Below are positions 61,623 to 64,000 of a stretch of 64,000 nucleotides of DNA, piece after piece. Source of the DNA: Vibrio penaeicida (GTDB lineage: Bacteria; Pseudomonadota; Gammaproteobacteria; Enterobacterales; Vibrionaceae). Where the stretch lies: the NCBI RefSeq assembly GCF_019977755.1, contig NZ_AP025145.1, positions 930,001-994,000 on the forward strand, read 5' to 3'. Made by a program: the position numbers and the translations under genes. Under the pieces are notes generated by a model that saw only the letters and a program-made list of their open reading frames with translations, ran no database searches and was not told the origin of the DNA. Positions within the stretch are counted from its first letter, which is position 1. Each line of letters begins with the position of its first letter.

Positions 61623-63050
61623 ATGAACATTTTACCTATGTACATTGGTGGCGACCTGGTCACAACCGAATCAGTATACGACGTTGTGAACCCAGCGACT
61701 CTAGAAGTGACAGGCTCAATCACAAAGGCGAATGCATCCGATGCGAATCACGCACTTGAAGCGGCGGAAAAAGCTTTTGCTACATGGTCGACCACCACTA
61801 TTTCAGAACGCGTTCAGTGGATGAACAAATTGCGAGATGCGGTGATTGAAAATGAAATGGCACTTCGAGAAGCCATTCAATTGGAAATGGGGAAAAGCTG
61901 GGCGGGGACGCAAGAAGATTTTGAGTCTTTGGTAAACAGTCTCGCTTTCTATGCAGAGGAAATATCAAGATTTCGCCCCGATTCTCTTCTCGATAAAGAG
62001 GGAACACATAGCCACGAATTGGTTCATGAACCTGTCGGTGTTGTAGCCGCGTTTCTCGCATGGAACTTCCCGCTACTGAATCTCGCGTTCAAGATTGGCC
62101 CCGCTATGGCGTCGGGTTGCCCTATTGTCATCAAGCCTTCGTTAAAGTCACCCATGTCAGCGTATTTAGTTGGAAAGCTGTGCCACGATATTGGTCTTCC
62201 TGCTGGGGTTGTAAACGTTGTGTGTGGCGATGACGCAGAAGTCGGCGATGCGCTTTCAGCTTCGACCATTCCGTCCATGCTAACGCTGATTGGTTCGATA
62301 GCAACGGGCAGACACATTATGAAAACGGGTTCGACTTCTATAAAGCGGTATTCAATGGAATTAGGAGGGAATGCGCCTGTACTGGTTTTTGCCGATTCCG
62401 ACTTGGATCTCGCCGCCGATATTGTGTGTGCGGTTAAGTTTGGCAATTGCGGGCAAATCTGTGTTACCCCAAACCGTGTATTTGTTCAAAAAAGTGTCGC
62501 GAGTGAATTTGCATCTAAAGTCGTCGAAAGAGCAAAGGCGGTGAAGGTCGGTTACGGGCTTCAAAGTGACAATGAAATGGGACCGCTTATCGATGCGCAA
62601 GCGTTAAAAAGGGTGGATGAGTTGGTACAAGATGCCGTCATTAAAGGCGCGGCGCTTTTGTATGGCGGAAATAAGCCGGATTCGATACACACGGGTCATT
62701 TCTACATGCCAACTGTGTTAACCAATTTAAATAGCGAGATGCGAATGTACCAAGAAGAAATTTTTGGCCCTGTTGTCTCAATCTATGAGTTTGAAAATGA
62801 AGCGGAAGTACTGGATCATGCTAATGACACAGATGCAGGGCTCACCGCTTATGTGTTTACTCAAGATCAAGCGAAAGCCCAGCGTTGTGCAACGCAGCTT
62901 AGATTTGGCGAAATCCAAATCAATGGCGTGAAATATGGTATCGACTTGCCCCACGGAGGGATTAAGCAGTCGGGTATCGGATGCGATTGCTCGCACTTAG
63001 CTCTGCACGACTATTTAGCAGTGAAAAGAATTACGCGAGCGCTGGATTAA
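61623..63050 (+). CDS. NAD(P)-dependent aldehyde dehydrogenase (AldA/GabD-like)
   Basis: A 475-residue ALDH. The catalytic Cys280 lies in GNCGQICVTPNR and the general base Glu246 in YSMELGGN; PVGVVAAFLAWNFPL and EEIFGPVVSIYEFE are standard cofactor and bridge regions. AGGAGAAAAGC precedes the ATG, 9 bp after the AKR stop. It may oxidise a sugar-derived aldehyde such as glycolaldehyde, lactaldehyde or an alpha-keto semialdehyde. Confidence 0.9.
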   Translation: MNILPMYIGGDLVTTESVYDVVNPATLEVTGSITKANASDANHALEAAEKAFATWSTTTISERVQWMNKLRDAVIENEMALREAIQLEMGKSWAGTQEDFESLVNSLAFYAEEISRFRPDSLLDKEGTHSHELVHEPVGVVAAFLAWNFPLLNLAFKIGPAMASGCPIVIKPSLKSPMSAYLVGKLCHDIGLPAGVVNVVCGDDAEVGDALSASTIPSMLTLIGSIATGRHIMKTGSTSIKRYSMELGGNAPVLVFADSDLDLAADIVCAVKFGNCGQICVTPNRVFVQKSVASEFASKVVERAKAVKVGYGLQSDNEMGPLIDAQALKRVDELVQDAVIKGAALLYGGNKPDSIHTGHFYMPTVLTNLNSEMRMYQEEIFGPVVSIYEFENEAEVLDHANDTDAGLTAYVFTQDQAKAQRCATQLRFGEIQINGVKYGIDLPHGGIKQSGIGCDCSHLALHDYLAVKRITRALD

Positions 63051-63062
63051 GGACAGATCGGA

Positions 63063-64000
63063 ATGAAAACGCACACAGCCAGTGTTATAGCGATGGATTG
63101 GGGTTCAACCATGCTGCGAGCTTACCTGCTCAGTGATAAGGGCGACCTTATGGCAGAGAAAAGCTTTCCATGGGGGGTACTTCAATTACCTGAAAGTGAC
63201 GGAAAAACGCTGACATACGAACAAGTGTTTTATGCCGCAGTCGACGACTGGTTGATGGCTTTTCCTGCCTTACATGTCTATCTGACAGGTATGGTAACCA
63301 GCAAAATAGGTTGGGTAGAAGTGCCGTATGTTGAAGCGCCTTGTGCCATTGAAGACCTGCACGCCGGAGGTCATTCGCTCCTCACCAAAGATTGCCAACT
63401 GGTGAATTTGATTCCTGGTGTGAGTTATCAAGGGCGTCAAATCGACCTAATGCGTGGTGAAGAAACGCAGTTACTGCCTTTCCTGAATAGCTGGGAACGA
63501 ACTTACGATGGATGGATCGTTCTCCCCGGCACGCATTGCAAGTGGGTGTTGATTCAAAACCTTCAGATTGCAGAATTTCAAACCTACATGACAGGAGAGT
63601 TGTACTCACTCCTAAGAAAGCACTCGATACTTGCGGCTGGATACAGTGAAGAGAAACAATCGCTGGACATCGACTCGTTTTTAAAAGGTGTGAATGCAAG
63701 TTTGAATGCAGCAGGGATCATGTCCGAGCTGTTTTCATGCCGAAGTGCCGTTTTATTCGGAGAAGTCGAAAGTGCCCATCGGTTCTCTTATCTCTCTGGT
63801 TTGTTGATAGGTGCAGAAATTAAGGAAGCAAAATCAGCATTAGGCGGGTTGCCAGCAGAAATTTCTTTAATAGGTGATGAGCACTTGTGCGACCTATACC
63901 GAATGGCGCTGAGATTTTTCAAATCGGAAATGAACATCAAGCAATACAACAATACGGCTGCACAAGGGATTTGGGAGATGCATTCATGGATTCAAAACAA
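63063..64000 (+). CDS. dgoK: 2-dehydro-3-deoxygalactonokinase (DgoK-like), cut by window end
   Basis: At least 312 residues; no stop before the window end, so the 3' part is missing. The N-terminus has the ASKHA nucleotide-binding motif AMDWGSTMLRAYLLSDKG; SKIGWVEVPYVEAPC, LMRGEETQLLPFL and LPGTHCKWVLIQN are conserved DgoK segments, and LSGLLIGAEIKEA follows near the C-terminal end. It phosphorylates 2-keto-3-deoxygalactonate in the De Ley-Doudoroff pathway. A DgoA-type aldolase should follow outside the window. Confidence 0.88.
   Translation, partial: MKTHTASVIAMDWGSTMLRAYLLSDKGDLMAEKSFPWGVLQLPESDGKTLTYEQVFYAAVDDWLMAFPALHVYLTGMVTSKIGWVEVPYVEAPCAIEDLHAGGHSLLTKDCQLVNLIPGVSYQGRQIDLMRGEETQLLPFLNSWERTYDGWIVLPGTHCKWVLIQNLQIAEFQTYMTGELYSLLRKHSILAAGYSEEKQSLDIDSFLKGVNASLNAAGIMSELFSCRSAVLFGEVESAHRFSYLSGLLIGAEIKEAKSALGGLPAEISLIGDEHLCDLYRMALRFFKSEMNIKQYNNTAAQGIWEMHSWIQN

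Noticed and set aside
1-64000. CRISPR arrays, prophage or integron cassettes
   Set aside because: No regularly spaced repeats, integrase genes or attC-like sites were seen. The only mobile parts are the IS3-family element and the two MITEs.

Overview
The window is chromosomal DNA of a gammaproteobacterium, almost certainly a Vibrio. Evidence is the tRNA-Leu/tRNA-Cys pair, an M9 collagenase of the Vibrio type, intrinsic terminators typical of the genus, and a Fur-box-controlled FecBCDE-like importer. No replication origin, rRNA, CRISPR array or prophage was seen. Most of the window is metabolic and housekeeping DNA with a few acquired inserts.

Layout. 1-7.6 kb: two tRNA genes with a duplicated tRNA 3' end between them, a membrane TPR protein, a secreted amidohydrolase, a four-gene iron ABC importer behind a Fur box, and two small conserved proteins. 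7.7-14.2 kb: a small defence-like island. It holds a SIR2 gene overlapping a HerA-type ATPase gene, plus a zinc-ribbon protein and a membrane coiled-coil protein transcribed divergently from each other. The SIR2 gene is split by an IS3-family element whose ends, 3-bp target duplication and pre-insertion reading frame can be read exactly. 14.3-28.5 kb: alkyl sulfatase with divergent LysR, collagenase, a structured MITE, MerR/DUF2938, a DEAD-box helicase, two paralogous secreted proteins, and an AdaA-AlkA fusion with Ogt.

28.6-37.5 kb: a sucrose/fructoside locus (ROK regulator, GH32 hydrolase, class II aldolase, FrcB-like binding protein, two sugar/nucleoside-type kinases, FrcA, FrcC). It carries two copies of the operator TTTAATTG-N7-CAATTAAA, one embedded in a perfect 20-bp-arm palindrome. 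37.5-45.3 kb: a three-gene phospholipid cluster with a PlsC-GNAT fusion, a long RluA-type pseudouridine synthase, a second MITE copy, an ECF42-type sigma factor convergent with a DGPF/YCII protein, and a metallophosphoesterase. 45.5-46.7 kb: an unrecognised overlapping gene pair, the second with a signal peptide, that looks like an effector/immunity pair.

46.7-53.0 kb: a gluconate locus in which a TRAP transporter feeds gluconokinase and 6-phosphogluconate dehydrogenase. A LacI-type GntR regulates it, with three near-identical GTTACyGGTAAC operators. 53-56.3 kb: an orphan sensor kinase, a small secreted protein and a DUF808 membrane protein. 56.5-64 kb: a sugar catabolic operon (FadR-type regulator, XylF/ATPase/permease importer, aldo/keto reductase, aldehyde dehydrogenase and a 2-dehydro-3-deoxygalactonokinase cut by the window edge), consistent with oxidative, De Ley-Doudoroff-like sugar breakdown.

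The most notable observations are the reconstructable IS-inactivated SIR2-HerA module with its undescribed companions, a 264-bp MITE whose two copies show paired compensatory changes in an internal stem, the two ROK operators, the gluconate operator set, and the unknown overlapping pair at 45.6-46.7 kb. All family assignments come from reading motifs by eye. No database search was run.
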